Shown here: positions 44,098 through 54,729 of the stretch, piece after piece
Position numbering within the stretch: position 1 is the first letter of the stretch
Layout of the letters: each line of letters starts with the position of its first letter
NCBI RefSeq assembly: GCF_963082655.1
Contig: NC_081554.1
Span: forward strand, 191,920,206 to 191,984,205
Reading direction: 5' to 3'
Source of the DNA: Stomoxys calcitrans
Taxonomy: Eukaryota > Arthropoda > Insecta > Diptera > Muscidae
Length of the DNA stretch: 64,000 nucleotides
Notes under the pieces: model-generated
Database searches by the model: none
Told to the model about the DNA's origin: nothing
The model's input: the letters and a program-made list of their open reading frames with translations, nothing else
Program-made: the position numbers and the translations under genes

Positions 44098-46269
44098 TTG
44101 AAGATTTTCTATAGAAAACCTTATTCAGAAAATCTTCAATTCAGCCTGGCTGAATAAGGTTTTCTTATTCAGCCAGGCTGAATTGAATATTTTCTATACA
44201 AAACCTTATTCAGCCAGGCTGAATTGAAGATTTTCTATAGAAAACCTTATTCAGCCAGGCTGAATTGAAGATTTTCTATAGAAAACCTTATTCAGCCAGG
44301 CTGAATTGAAGATTTTCTATAGAAAACCTTATTCAGCCAGGCTGAATTGAAGATTTTCTATAGAAAACCTTATTCAGCCAGGCTGAATTGAAGATTTTCT
44401 ATAGAAAACCTTATTCAGCCAGGCTGAATTGAAGATTTTCTATAGAAAACCTTATTCAGCCAGGCTGAATTGAAGATTTTCTATAGAAAACCTTATTCAG
44501 CCAGGCTGAATTGAAGATTTTCTATAGAAAACCTTATTCAGCCAGGCTGAATTGAAGATTTTCTATAGAAAACCTTATTCAGCCAGGCTGAATTGAAGAT
44601 TTTCTATAGAAAACCTTATTCAGCCAGGCTGAATTGAAGATTTTCTATAGAAAACCTTATTCAGCCAGGCTGAATTGAAGATTTTCTATAGAAAACCTTA
44701 TTCAGCCAGGCTGAATTGAAGATTTTCTATAGAAAACTTTATTCAGCCAGGCTGAATTGAAGATTTTCTATAGAAAACCTTATTCAGCCAGGCTGAATTG
44801 AAGATTTTCTATAGAAAACCTTATTCAGCCAGGCTGAATTGAAGATTTTCTATAGAAAACCTTATTCAGCCAGGCTGAAATGAAGATTTTCTATAGAAAA
44901 CCTTATTCAGCCAGGCTGAAATGAAGATTTTCTATAGAAAACCTTATTCAGCCTGGCTGAATTTAAGATTTTCTATAGAAAACCTTATTCAGCCAGGCTG
45001 AATTGAAGATTTTCTATAGAAAACCTTATTCAGCCAGGCTGAATTGAAGATTTTCTATAGAAAACCTTATTCAGCCAGGCTGAATTGAAGATTTTCTATA
45101 GAAAACCTTATTCAGCCACGCTGAATTGAAGATTTTCTATAGAAAACCTTATTCAGCCACGCTGAATTGAAGATTTTCTATAGAAAACCTTATTCAGCCA
45201 CGCTCAATTGAAGATTTTCTATAGAAAACCCTATTCAGCCACACTGAATTGAAGATTTTCTATAGAAAACCTTATTCAGCCAGGCTGAAATGAAGATTTT
45301 CTATAGAAAACCTTATTCAGCCAGGCTGAATTGACGATTTTCTATAGAAAACCTTATTCAGCCAGGCTGAATTAAAGATTTTCTATAGAAAACCTTATTC
45401 AGCCAGGCTGAATTGAAGATTTTCTATAGAAAACCTTATTCAGCTATGCCGAATTGAAGATTTTCTATAGAAAACCTTATTCAGCCAGGATGTGCTTAAA
45501 ATTTTCTATAGAAAACCTTATTCAGCCAGGCTGAATTGAAGATTTTCTGTGAAAAACCTTATTCAGCCAGGCTGAATTGAAGATTTTCTGTGAAAAACCT
45601 TATTCAGCCAGGCTGAATTAAAGATTTTCTATAGAAAACCTTATTCAGCCAGGCTGAATTGAAGATTTTCTATAGAAAACCTTATTCAGCCAGGCTGAAA
45701 TGAAGATTTTCTATAGAAAACCTTATTCAGCCAGGCTGAATTGACGATTTTCTATAGAAAACCTTATTCAGCCAGGCTGAATTAAAGATTTTCTATAGAA
45801 AACCTTATTCAGCCAGGCTGAATTGAAGATTTTCTATAGAAAACCTTATTCAGCCAGGCTGAATTGAAGATTTTCTATAGAAAACCTTATTCAGCTATGC
45901 CGAATTGAAGATTTTCTATAGAAAACCTTATTCAGCCAGGATGTGCTTAAAATTTTCTATAGAAAACCTTATTCAGCCAGGCTGAATTGAAGATTTTCTG
46001 TGAAAAACCTTATTCAGCCAGGCTGAATTGAAGATTTTCTGTGAAAAACCTTATTCAGCCAGGCTGAATTGAAGATTTTCTATGGAAAACCTTATTCAGC
46101 CAGGCTGAATTGAAGATTTTCTATGGAAAACCTTATTCAGCCAAGTTGAATTGAAGATTTTCTATAGAAAACTTTATTCAGCCAAGCTGAATTGAAGATT
46201 TTCTATAGAAAACCTAATTCAGCCAAGCTGAATTGAAGATTTTCTATAGAAAACCTTATTCAGCCAAGC
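44098..46269. repeat. 41-bp minisatellite, about 53 copies, two palindromes per unit
   Basis: The unit contains TTTTCTATAGAAAA (a 14-bp perfect palindrome) and TTCAGCCAGGCTGAA (7-bp arms, 1-nt centre), joined by CCTTA and TTGAAGA-type linkers. Variant units (TTCAGCTATGCCGAA, AGGATGTGCTTAAAA, TTTTCTGTGAAAAA) mark a higher-order repeat. The right edge decays (AAGCTGAA) into unique sequence 508 bp upstream of the b561-B start codon. Confidence 0.95.
44131..44164 (-). repeat. Inverted unit at the minisatellite head
   Basis: These 34 bases are the reverse complement of a normal unit segment, so the array begins with a head-to-head pair able to form a large hairpin. Confidence 0.85.
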
Positions 46270-46776
46270 AATGCAGAATATTTGTGTCTTTGACATCATC
46301 CTGCTAAATTGAAGAATGATATCTCAAATTATTGAAAAAAAAATATTATTTTTTCTACAGTGGTATACTATGACTAAATATCCCATTTCAGCATTTGAAA
46401 TCAATTTTTAGTAGGTTTCCAAAAATTTAAAAAAAGTCCTAGTCATAGTTGATAAGCAAATGTTCGGTACTTTCGTGTATATCACTTAACTCAATTGGCA
46501 TCCGATCGAGATAAGGAATTATTAAACAAACACAAAATATGATGTATCTGAACACGTTTCCTCTTATCACCGTGCACGCAATATATCATTAATCCTAGGC
46601 ACTATGAATTACTTCGCACCCTCGCAATAGATAAGAGTGTCTTGCAAAAAAATATCCAAATTATTTGAAAAATTTAGTTATAAATAAGACCTTCAGTTTG
46701 ATGAAACGGCCAATGTATCGTAAATTTGTAAAGCGGTAGTGCAAAACAAGCTCGGCAAAATTATATCCGGCACATC
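46270..46776 (+). promoter_or_regulatory. 5' flank of b561-B
   Basis: A/T-rich with no repeat family recognised. It presumably contains the promoter and 5' UTR, but no clear TATA or initiator can be fixed. Confidence 0.35.
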
Positions 46777-49700
46777 ATGACTGAAAGCATGGCAACTTCT
46801 ATTGTTCAACGTATTGAATATTTCTTCAATATTGTAAACCAAATGTGTATTGGTTTTGTGACAATCTACATGTGTTGGCTGTGCCTGCGCACAGGATTAG
46901 CAGGAACAGCTCTTCATGCATGGCTTGCAACCATAGGGGTGGGTGAATGGTGGAGATGTTATAGTCTGACAAAGTATATAAGCAAAATTTGTGTGTTTAT
47001 AAAAATGTCGATTAATTATACAGTGGAAGAAAATTCATCATTTTGTAACTTATTTGAAGAAAAACTGAGTGGTTTATGAAAGAGGAAGTCAAAATAGAAG
47101 ACACAGGTACCGGCGTTTTGAAGTTTACATTACACAAATCGGGAGATCGATCTATATGGCAGCTATATCCAAACCTGGACCGATCTGTGCCATATTCCAG
47201 AAGTATGTTGAGGACCTTAACTTAACTCACTGTCCCAAATTTCGGCAACATCGGACAATAAATGCGCCTTTTATGGGCCCAAAACCTTAAATCGAGAGAT
47301 CGGTCTATATGGCAGCTATATCCAAATCAGGACCGATCTATGCCAAATTGAAGAAAGATGTCGAGGGGCCTAACACAACTCACTGTCCCAAATTTCAGCA
47401 AAATCGATAATAAATGTGGCTTTTATGGGCCCAAGTTGCAGAAAAATGTCGGAGAGCCTAACACAACTCACTGTCCCAAATTTCGGCGACATCGAACAAT
47501 AAATGCACTTTTTAAATACTTAAATCTAGAGATCGTTCTATATGGCAGCTATATCCAAATCAGGACCGATCTGTGCCAAATTGAAGAAAGATGTCGAGGG
47601 GCCTAACACATCTCACTGTCCCAAATTTCATCAAAATTGGACAATAAATGTGCCTTTTATAGGCCCAAACCTTAAATCGAGAGACCGGTCTATATGGCAG
47701 CTATATCCAAATTTGGACCGATCTATGCCATATTGCAGAAGTATGTCGAGGGGCTTTACTTAACTCACTGTCAAAATCGGGCAATAAATGCGTCTTTTAT
47801 GGGCGCAATACCTTAAATCGGGAGATCGATCTATATGGCAGCTAGATCCAAATCTGGACCGATCTGTGCCATATTCCAGAAGTATATCGAGGACCTTAAC
47901 TTAACTCACTGTCCCAAATTTCGGCAACATCGGACAATAAATGCGCCTTTTATGGGCCTAAAACCTTAAATCGAGAGATCGTTCTAAATGGCTATATCCA
48001 AATCTGGGCCAAAATGGAAGAAAGATATCGAAGGGCCTTACACAACTCACTGTCCCAAATTTCAGCAAAATCGATAATAATTGTGGCTTTTATGGGCCAA
48101 GACATCGAACAATAAATGCACTTTTTAAATTCTTAAATCGAGAGTTCGTTCTATATGGCAGCTGTATGCAAATCTTCATCGATCTAGGCCAAATTGCAGA
48201 AATATATCGAGGGGCATAACTTAGCTCGCTGTCCCAAGTTTAGACGACATCGGACAATAAATGCGCCTTTTATGGGCCTAAAACCTTAAATTGAGATATC
48301 GGTCTATATGGCAGGTATACTCAAATCTGGACCGATCTAGGCCTTATTGAAAAACGATGTCGAAGGGCGTAACACAACTCACTGTCCCAAATTTCGGTGA
48401 CATCGGACAATAAATGTGCCTTTTATAGGCTCAAAACCTTACATCGAGAGATCGATCTGTATGGCAGCTATATCTAAATACGGACCGATCTGAGCCAAAT
48501 TGAAGAAGAAAGTCGAAGGGCCCAACACAACTCACTGTCCCAAATTTCGGTCAATAAATGCGCCTTTTATGAACCCAAAACCTTAAATCGAGAGATCGGA
48601 CTATATGGCAGCTATATCCAAATCTGAACCGATCTGGGCCAAATTGAAGAAGAATATCGAAAGGCCTTACACAACTCACTGTCCCAAATTTCGGTGACAT
48701 CGGACAATAAATGCGCCTTTTATGGGCCCAAAACCTTAAATTGAGAGATCGGTTTATATAGGAGCTATATCCAAATCTGAACCGATCTAAGCCAAATTGA
48801 AGAAGGATATCGAAAGGCCTTACACAACTCACTGTCCCAAATTTCAGCAAAATCGGATAATAAATGTGGCTTTTATGGACCTAATACCCTAAATCGACGG
48901 ATCGGTCTATATGGGGGCTTTATCAAGATATAGTCCGATATAGACCATTTTCGAACTTAACCTGCTTATGAACAAAAAACGAATCTGTGCAAAGTTTCAG
49001 ATCAATATCTCTATTTTTAAAGACTGTAGCGTGAGTGTAACAGACAGACGGACGGACATGGCTAGATCGTCTTAGATTTTTCGCTGATCGAGAATATATA
49101 TACTTTATAGGGTTGGAAATGGATATTTCGATGTGTTGCAAACGGAATGATAAAATGAATATAGCCCCATCCTTTGGTGGTGGGTATAAAAATGAATATA
49201 CCCCCATCCCTCGGTGGTGGGTATGAAAGGATTTTGACAAATTTAAGAACAAACGTCAATAAAAGTTAGTACGGTTGTAGACAAATTTTGAGAACGAAAG
49301 TTGGCCAAATTGAGAACTAGCGTTGACAAAATTAAGAACACTTCTAGACAAAATTGACAACGGTTGTAGACAAATGCATGTGCGCACGGGACGAATCTTA
49401 TTTCCGTTAGCACAACAACAAAAATCTACCTTGAGTGGCAAATACCGTAAATTGAAATGTACTCAGCTGTTCGCATGATCTCACCTTATAAGTGCATCCT
49501 ATATGTTATCAAGTATTGAGTGCCGCTTGGTTTAAGATTATTGTTTTGCAGTTTATCAACACAAATGTAGTTTAAGTAAGGGAGTAGACACCGTTGGAAA
49601 AATTTTGACTTTCGATGTCTTTTAGCGCAGCAAGCAGGCATGTTAGCAGCTACAGCAAGTTGTCCCTCATTATAATAAAATATTAAATTATTAATACTAT

Positions 49701-50351
49701 TTTATTAATACAATATACTCGCAGTTTTTATATTTTACTCCGTTCCTTTCCTTTTGTGATTTGCTATAGTTCTCCTTCCTTATGGCCGAGGCAATAATGT
49801 GTCATTACAATAACAATGTTTTGACTTTTAACTATAGTCGATCCACAAAAACCCATCTGCATTTGATACTTCAGATTTTGGGGGGAGGTTGTGGCATAGC
49901 TGCTACACTCATAAAATGCATACAACACAATTTTGTATTCGACGGTATTCATGCCAAGTTGGGTAAGAACAATAGACATATTGAATGAATAGAATCGGAA
50001 TGATAGCCCATTAATTATTGTCCTTTAATTCTAGGTTTTGCTGCTTTCATTTTATGCTGTGTCAGTTTGGTTTCTGGTTTGGCAACCTACTTTGCTAAAA
50101 ATATAAAAAAATGTCTTAGTCCTATTATAACCAAAACTTTCCACAACCTATTGGGTATTGGCACCTTTGCTGTGGCTTTGGTAACACAATTTTATGGCTA
50201 TGAGACGGGATTCTTTAAGCACGCCTCGCCCTCAGATGATTTTACGATTTTGATACAAGTCATAAACTTGCTAATATTGGTGCTATCATGTTGGGGTCCA
50301 CTGAAATCATTGTTCTACAAGCTGTATTCCATGTTTGGAAGTGATGATTAG
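46777..50351 (+). CDS. Cytochrome b561 domain protein (b561-B)
   Basis: Predicted multi-pass di-heme membrane oxidoreductase of the insect b561 domain (CYB561D-like) type. Exons 46777-46938, 49770-49962 and 50035-50351 give 223 residues; introns 2831 and 72 bp, phase 0 and phase 1. First segment IVNQMCIGFVTIYMCWLC, then the b561 core with His in ALHAWL, LHLIL, IHAKLG and TFHNLLG, and a last helix ending WGPLKSLFYK. The first donor is GTGGGT, weaker than GTGAGT in b561-C. The middle exon is 193 nt, as in both paralogues. Intron 1 is almost wholly family 2 repeats. AATAAA at 50420-50425. The start follows alignment with b561-C, whose N-terminus is longer. An intact gene in sequence terms. Confidence 0.87.
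47100..49200. repeat. Family 2 array in b561-B intron 1, about 12 units
   Basis: Successive TCTATATGGC motifs lie at 47151, 47303, 47537, 47689 and 47830 (mostly about 152 bp; one gap reflects a fused unit). The right end has the terminal block (GACGGACGGACATGGCTAG, TTTCGATGTGTTGCAAACG) and a doubled CCCATCC..GGTGGTGGGTAT end. Confidence 0.85.
49201..49769. other. Rest of b561-B intron 1
   Basis: 49215-49380 repeats AAATTgAGAAC(A/T)-type phrases (TTGAGAACGAAAGTTGGCC, TTGAGAACTAGCGTTGAC, TTAAGAACACTTCTAGAC), an irregular ~24-bp tandem. 49430-49500 is a repeat-D fragment (TACTCAGCTGTTCGCATGA). The intron ends in a normal TTTGCTATAG acceptor. Confidence 0.5.
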
Positions 50352-50529
50352 TTTTGGGAGTATTTTTTATTAATGTAATTAACTATAAGGAAATTATTTA
50401 TAGGGAAATTTTATATGTTAATAAAAACAGACTATGAAAAATTCTTTAAATTGTTTTTGTAAACAAAAGACTTTATACCAGTTGTGCGTGTGGAGGAATA
50501 GGGCATGCTTTGCGTTGTAGTTATTTCAG

Positions 50530-51350
50530 GCTACACGGAAAAAATCGTACCAAATTATTTGGAAACACATGAAAATCCCTTTAGGGGATTTAGGACAGTG
50601 AGTTGTGTAAGGCCTTTCGATATCCTTCTTCAATTTGGCTTAGATCGGTTCAGATTTGGATATAGCTGCCATATAGACCCATCCGCCGATAGGGTCTTAG
50701 GCCCATAAAATGCGCATTTATTGTCCGATCTCGCCGAAATTTGGGACAGTGAGTGGTGTTGGGCCCTTCGACGTTCTTCTTCAATTTGGCTCACATCGGT
50801 CCATATTTGGATATAGCTGCCATACAGACTGGTCTCTCGATGTAAGGTTTTGAGCCCATAAAAGGCGCATTTATTGTCCGATATCGCCGAAATTTGGGAC
50901 AGTGATTTGTGTCAAAACCTTCGACACCATCTTTAATTTCGATCGAGAAATTGGTCTATATGGCCAAGATCGGTCCGGATTTGGACCGATCGATCTCTCA
51001 ATTTAAGATTTTGGGCCCATAAAAGGCGCATTGGGACAGTGAGTTATGTTGGGCCCTTCGAAATTTCTCTTCAATTTGGTCCAGATCGGTTCTGATTTAA
51101 ATATAGCTGCTATATAGACCGATCTCTCAATTTAAGGTTATGGGCCCATAAATGGCGCATTTATTGTCTGATGTCGCCGAAATTTGGGACAATGAGTTGT
51201 GTTACGCCCTTCGACATCCTTCTTCAATTCGGTCCAAATCGGTCCAGATTTGAATATAGCCGCCATATAGACCGATTTCGCGATAAAGCCCATTAAAGAC
51301 GCATTTATTGTCCGATTTCACTGAAATTTGAAACGATATCCGTGTCGAAA
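50530..51350. repeat. Family 2 array, reverse orientation, about 5 units
   Basis: Units with GGACAGTGAGTTGTG and TAGCTGCCATATAGACC, opposite in orientation to the array in b561-B intron 1. Placed just 3' of b561-B. Confidence 0.8.
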
Positions 51351-51479
51351 CTACTATACTTAACACAGAGAAGATATAACTTAAATGCTTTTCCGAATGT
51401 AAATGACAACAAGTTGTAGTACATTCGGACCATAAATGAACTGAATGTTTGAGACCATAGTAAAAGTCTTTGTGTAAAA

Positions 51480-51990
51480 TATCAGCCAATAATAATTGGG
51501 CCCTTTAGGGTATTAAGAAGCAAAATAGGGAGATCAAGATCGCAGATCGGTTTATATGGCAACTATACCAGGTTATGAACCGATTTGAATCATACTTAGA
51601 ACAGTTGTTGGAAGTGATACCAAAACACCAAGTGCAAAATTTCAGTCAAGTCGGACGAGAATTGCGCCCTCTAGAGGCTCAAGAGGTCAAGACCGACGAT
51701 CGGTTATATGGCAGCTATATTAAAACATGGACCGATTTGGCCCATTTACAATCCCAACCGACCTACACTAATAAAAAGTATTTGTGCAAAATTTCAAACG
51801 CCTAGCTTTACTCCTTCGAAAGTTAGCGTGCTTTCGACAGACAGACAGACGGACGGACATGGCTAGCTCGACTTAAAATGTCATGATGTTCAAGAATATG
51901 TATACTTTATGGGGTTTTAGACGCATATTTCGAGTTGTTACAAACGGAATGACGAAATTAGTATACCCCCATCCTATGGTGGAGGGTATA
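51480..51990. repeat. Family 1 repeat, three units plus end block
   Basis: ATCGGTTTATATGGCAACT, GAAGTGATACCAAAACACC, the terminal block (TAGCGTGCTTTCGACAGAC) and CCCATCCTATGGTGGAGGGT. Confidence 0.75.
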
Positions 51991-53440
51991 ATAACACATT
52001 CGATTAAAATAACTGATTGGTTGAAGTACTAACTTAAACAAAAAATGCATGCATGTGACTGAAATCGTAGTTTAGCTAGCACTTAGTGCTCGGTTAGGAA
52101 TTTTCCAATAATATGAAGTTGATACAACTAGAGACAAAACGAATTTATTTTTATGCACATGATTGGCACAACCAAAAGATTGATTGTGAACATCTTCCTT
52201 CAATTCTTTCAATAGTATCGTAATCAAGTTAACTATTGAACTAAGAAAATGACTTTTATTTGGTGCTTTCAATTAAAAATTATTTACAATTATCATCAAT
52301 TTATACCTATAATCGAATTCCAACCAACGATTTCTCTGGGTATATCAATTCTAAAAACTTTCCTTCTCCAAACACATACATACTTTTCTCTCAGTGCTAA
52401 AACGCATACCATTAATGAATGTAATTCAATATATGTCTGAGTCTGTCTACCGGCTACGCATTAGACGCTTCCCTAAGACACTTTAATGTGGATCAACTTG
52501 TTGCTCAGCTCAGTACTGAAAAATCATTGATGCATTAAAATATGCTTTTAAACTAATCTTAATATGGGTTTTCCCTTAAACCTAAAGAAAACTAGATATC
52601 AGTAGACAGCTAAAAGACATATTAAGCGTTTCGCACTAATAGTGCTAGAAAAAGTGTTGAAATCATTGATTAAAGAATAGAAAGGAGAATTTATTGATAG
52701 ATTTATAAACAACTATATTTTTTATCATTGGCATACAAAAAACTGCGCTCTTAAGCCTAGTGAATTTTTAAATTGACAGGCGTGCATCATTCATTTAATG
52801 GGTGATAACACTTTGATCACAAGACAGTAACGTGATAAGTACAAAAATAAATTTAGAATAATAAAATAAAACTAAAAATAAAATTCACATGAATGACATT
52901 TGAATGGGTTTTTCCCTCGGAATGTTATCTTGAAAAATTGTTCCTAAAACAGTGGAAGTCAAATGACTATTACTCTGAAGAGTGCTATAATTAAAGTGAA
53001 TGGAGATCCAGCTAATATTAGTAAATGATGAGAAATGCAAGGATTATGCTCCACAACACTGCTGCGGTATAACTTAGTAAATTTGTATGTTGCATTTAAA
53101 AGTAGAGGAGATAGAACTATTCTGATTTGATTTAACCATGTCCATCTGTCTGCACATCTTTTTGCCCATGTGATTTTTATGTAACACTAGCCGTACCCGG
53201 CCCGCTCTGCTGTGCTTTCATTAGCAGGATTTTGGATAATAAGTAGTCTAGTAAAATTTGTAAAAGAAGAATGTAATGAAATGAAATAAAGACAGTGTTG
53301 TTATAGCATTCAAACTGATTGCGTCTTTTAAATAATTCATTCAGCTCCCTAGATACTTCGATCCAATTTTTAATATCATATTCACTCACTCTACTTTTTG
53401 CAAAAAGTGAACAAATCGGGGGTGCGCCCTACAAAGTGCA
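51991..53440. other. No gene seen; likely unique sequence
   Basis: A/T-rich intergenic sequence between b561-B and b561-C. TAGCCGTACCCGGCCCGCTCTGC near 53190 resembles the outer edge of a repeat. Frames of 60-70 codons have no domain. Confidence 0.35.
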
Positions 53441-54275
53441 GTTTTATACACTCCACCATAGGATGGGGCTATACTTATTTCTGTTTGTAACTCCTCGAAA
53501 TATTCGTCTAAGACCCCATAAAGTATATATTTTCTTGATCTTCAATTTAAGTCGATCTAGCCATATCCGTCCATCTAACTTTCAAAGAAGTACAGCTAGG
53601 CGCTTGAAATTTTGCACAAACTCTCCTTCTTAGTGCAGGTCGGTTGGGATTGTAAATTGGCCATATGGGTCAATATTTCGATATAGCTACCATATAATCC
53701 GATATTGGGTCATGACTTCTTGAGCCACTAGAGGGTGAAATTCATATTCAATTTGGATGCAATTTTGCATGATTTGTTTTGACTTCCACTGACTGTGCTA
53801 AGTATGGATGAAATCGGTCCCAGTCCATAAAATTGCTGTATCTCCTAAACTATGTGTCCTTCCCTCTAGGACACCTTAAAAATTTCAAAAGTTCATTGAA
53901 AATCGAAATTTAACTTGGCAAACTTAAAACGACTTATCCCCTAAACTATGCGTTCTAAAGGGAAATGGGCCTTGACTTCTTAAGCCTCTTAAGGGCGCCA
54001 TTCCTATGCGATTTGGCTGAAATTTTCCATGAAGTGTTTCTTTATGGCTTCCAACAACTGTGCTAAGTATGGTTCAAATCGGTTCATAACCTGATGTTGG
54101 TGCCATATAAACCGATCTTGAATCTTGACTTCTTGAGCCACTAGAGGGCGCAATTATTATCCGATTTGGCATACATGTCAAATATGGTCTGAGTCGGTCT
54201 ATAGCATGATACAGTTCCTCTATAAACCGATCTCCCTATTTTATTTCGAATCGGACCATATTGTTATATTTAGTT
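53441..54275. repeat. Family 1 repeat, end block plus about 4 units
   Basis: Starts CTCCACCATAGGATGGGG; units contain CTTCTTGAGCCACTAGAGGG. Partly rearranged at 53810-53960, where an unrelated 130-bp segment (TCCTAAACTATGTGTCCTTCC) is inserted. Confidence 0.7.
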
Positions 54276-54729
54276 TATTTTTTTACTTTTTTTGGGTTAT
54301 CGCTTTTTTTAATTTTATTAAAAATTATACTTTGTATTGACCATGTATGAGTAGGTAGTTATATTATGAATGAAATCGAAAAAACATTAAAATTTACAAA
54401 CATTTTGTGTATTCTTATCAATTAATTTATTGTTTTTGTTTTTTTTTTGTTTTCATTTGAAACAAAATTCCTAAAATTTTCATCCCCCAGCTTTTGAGAG
54501 GCAACGGAAAAGGCTTATGAAACTTTCAAATGCCACAAGAAGATACGACACATATTCGGAGATAAGAATATACAGGCAAAATTAAAAAAAAAAACAAAAC
54601 ACTTACCAACAAAAGGCAACTTTAAAATACACTTAAACAATTAAAAATAACAACAAACAAGAGAAAAATATAACAACACCATCTCACTGCTTTACTCTGT
54701 GACGAGCCGGAAAAAAAACCAACGAAAAA
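54276..54729 (+). promoter_or_regulatory. 5' flank of b561-C
   Basis: A/T-rich; probably contains the promoter and an A-rich 5' UTR (AACAAACAAGAGAAAAATA..) before the start ATG. No firm core promoter motif. Confidence 0.35.

Noticed and set aside
44098..46269. CRISPR-like regular array
   Set aside because: Direct tandem repeats with no unique spacers, in a eukaryotic genome; it is a minisatellite.
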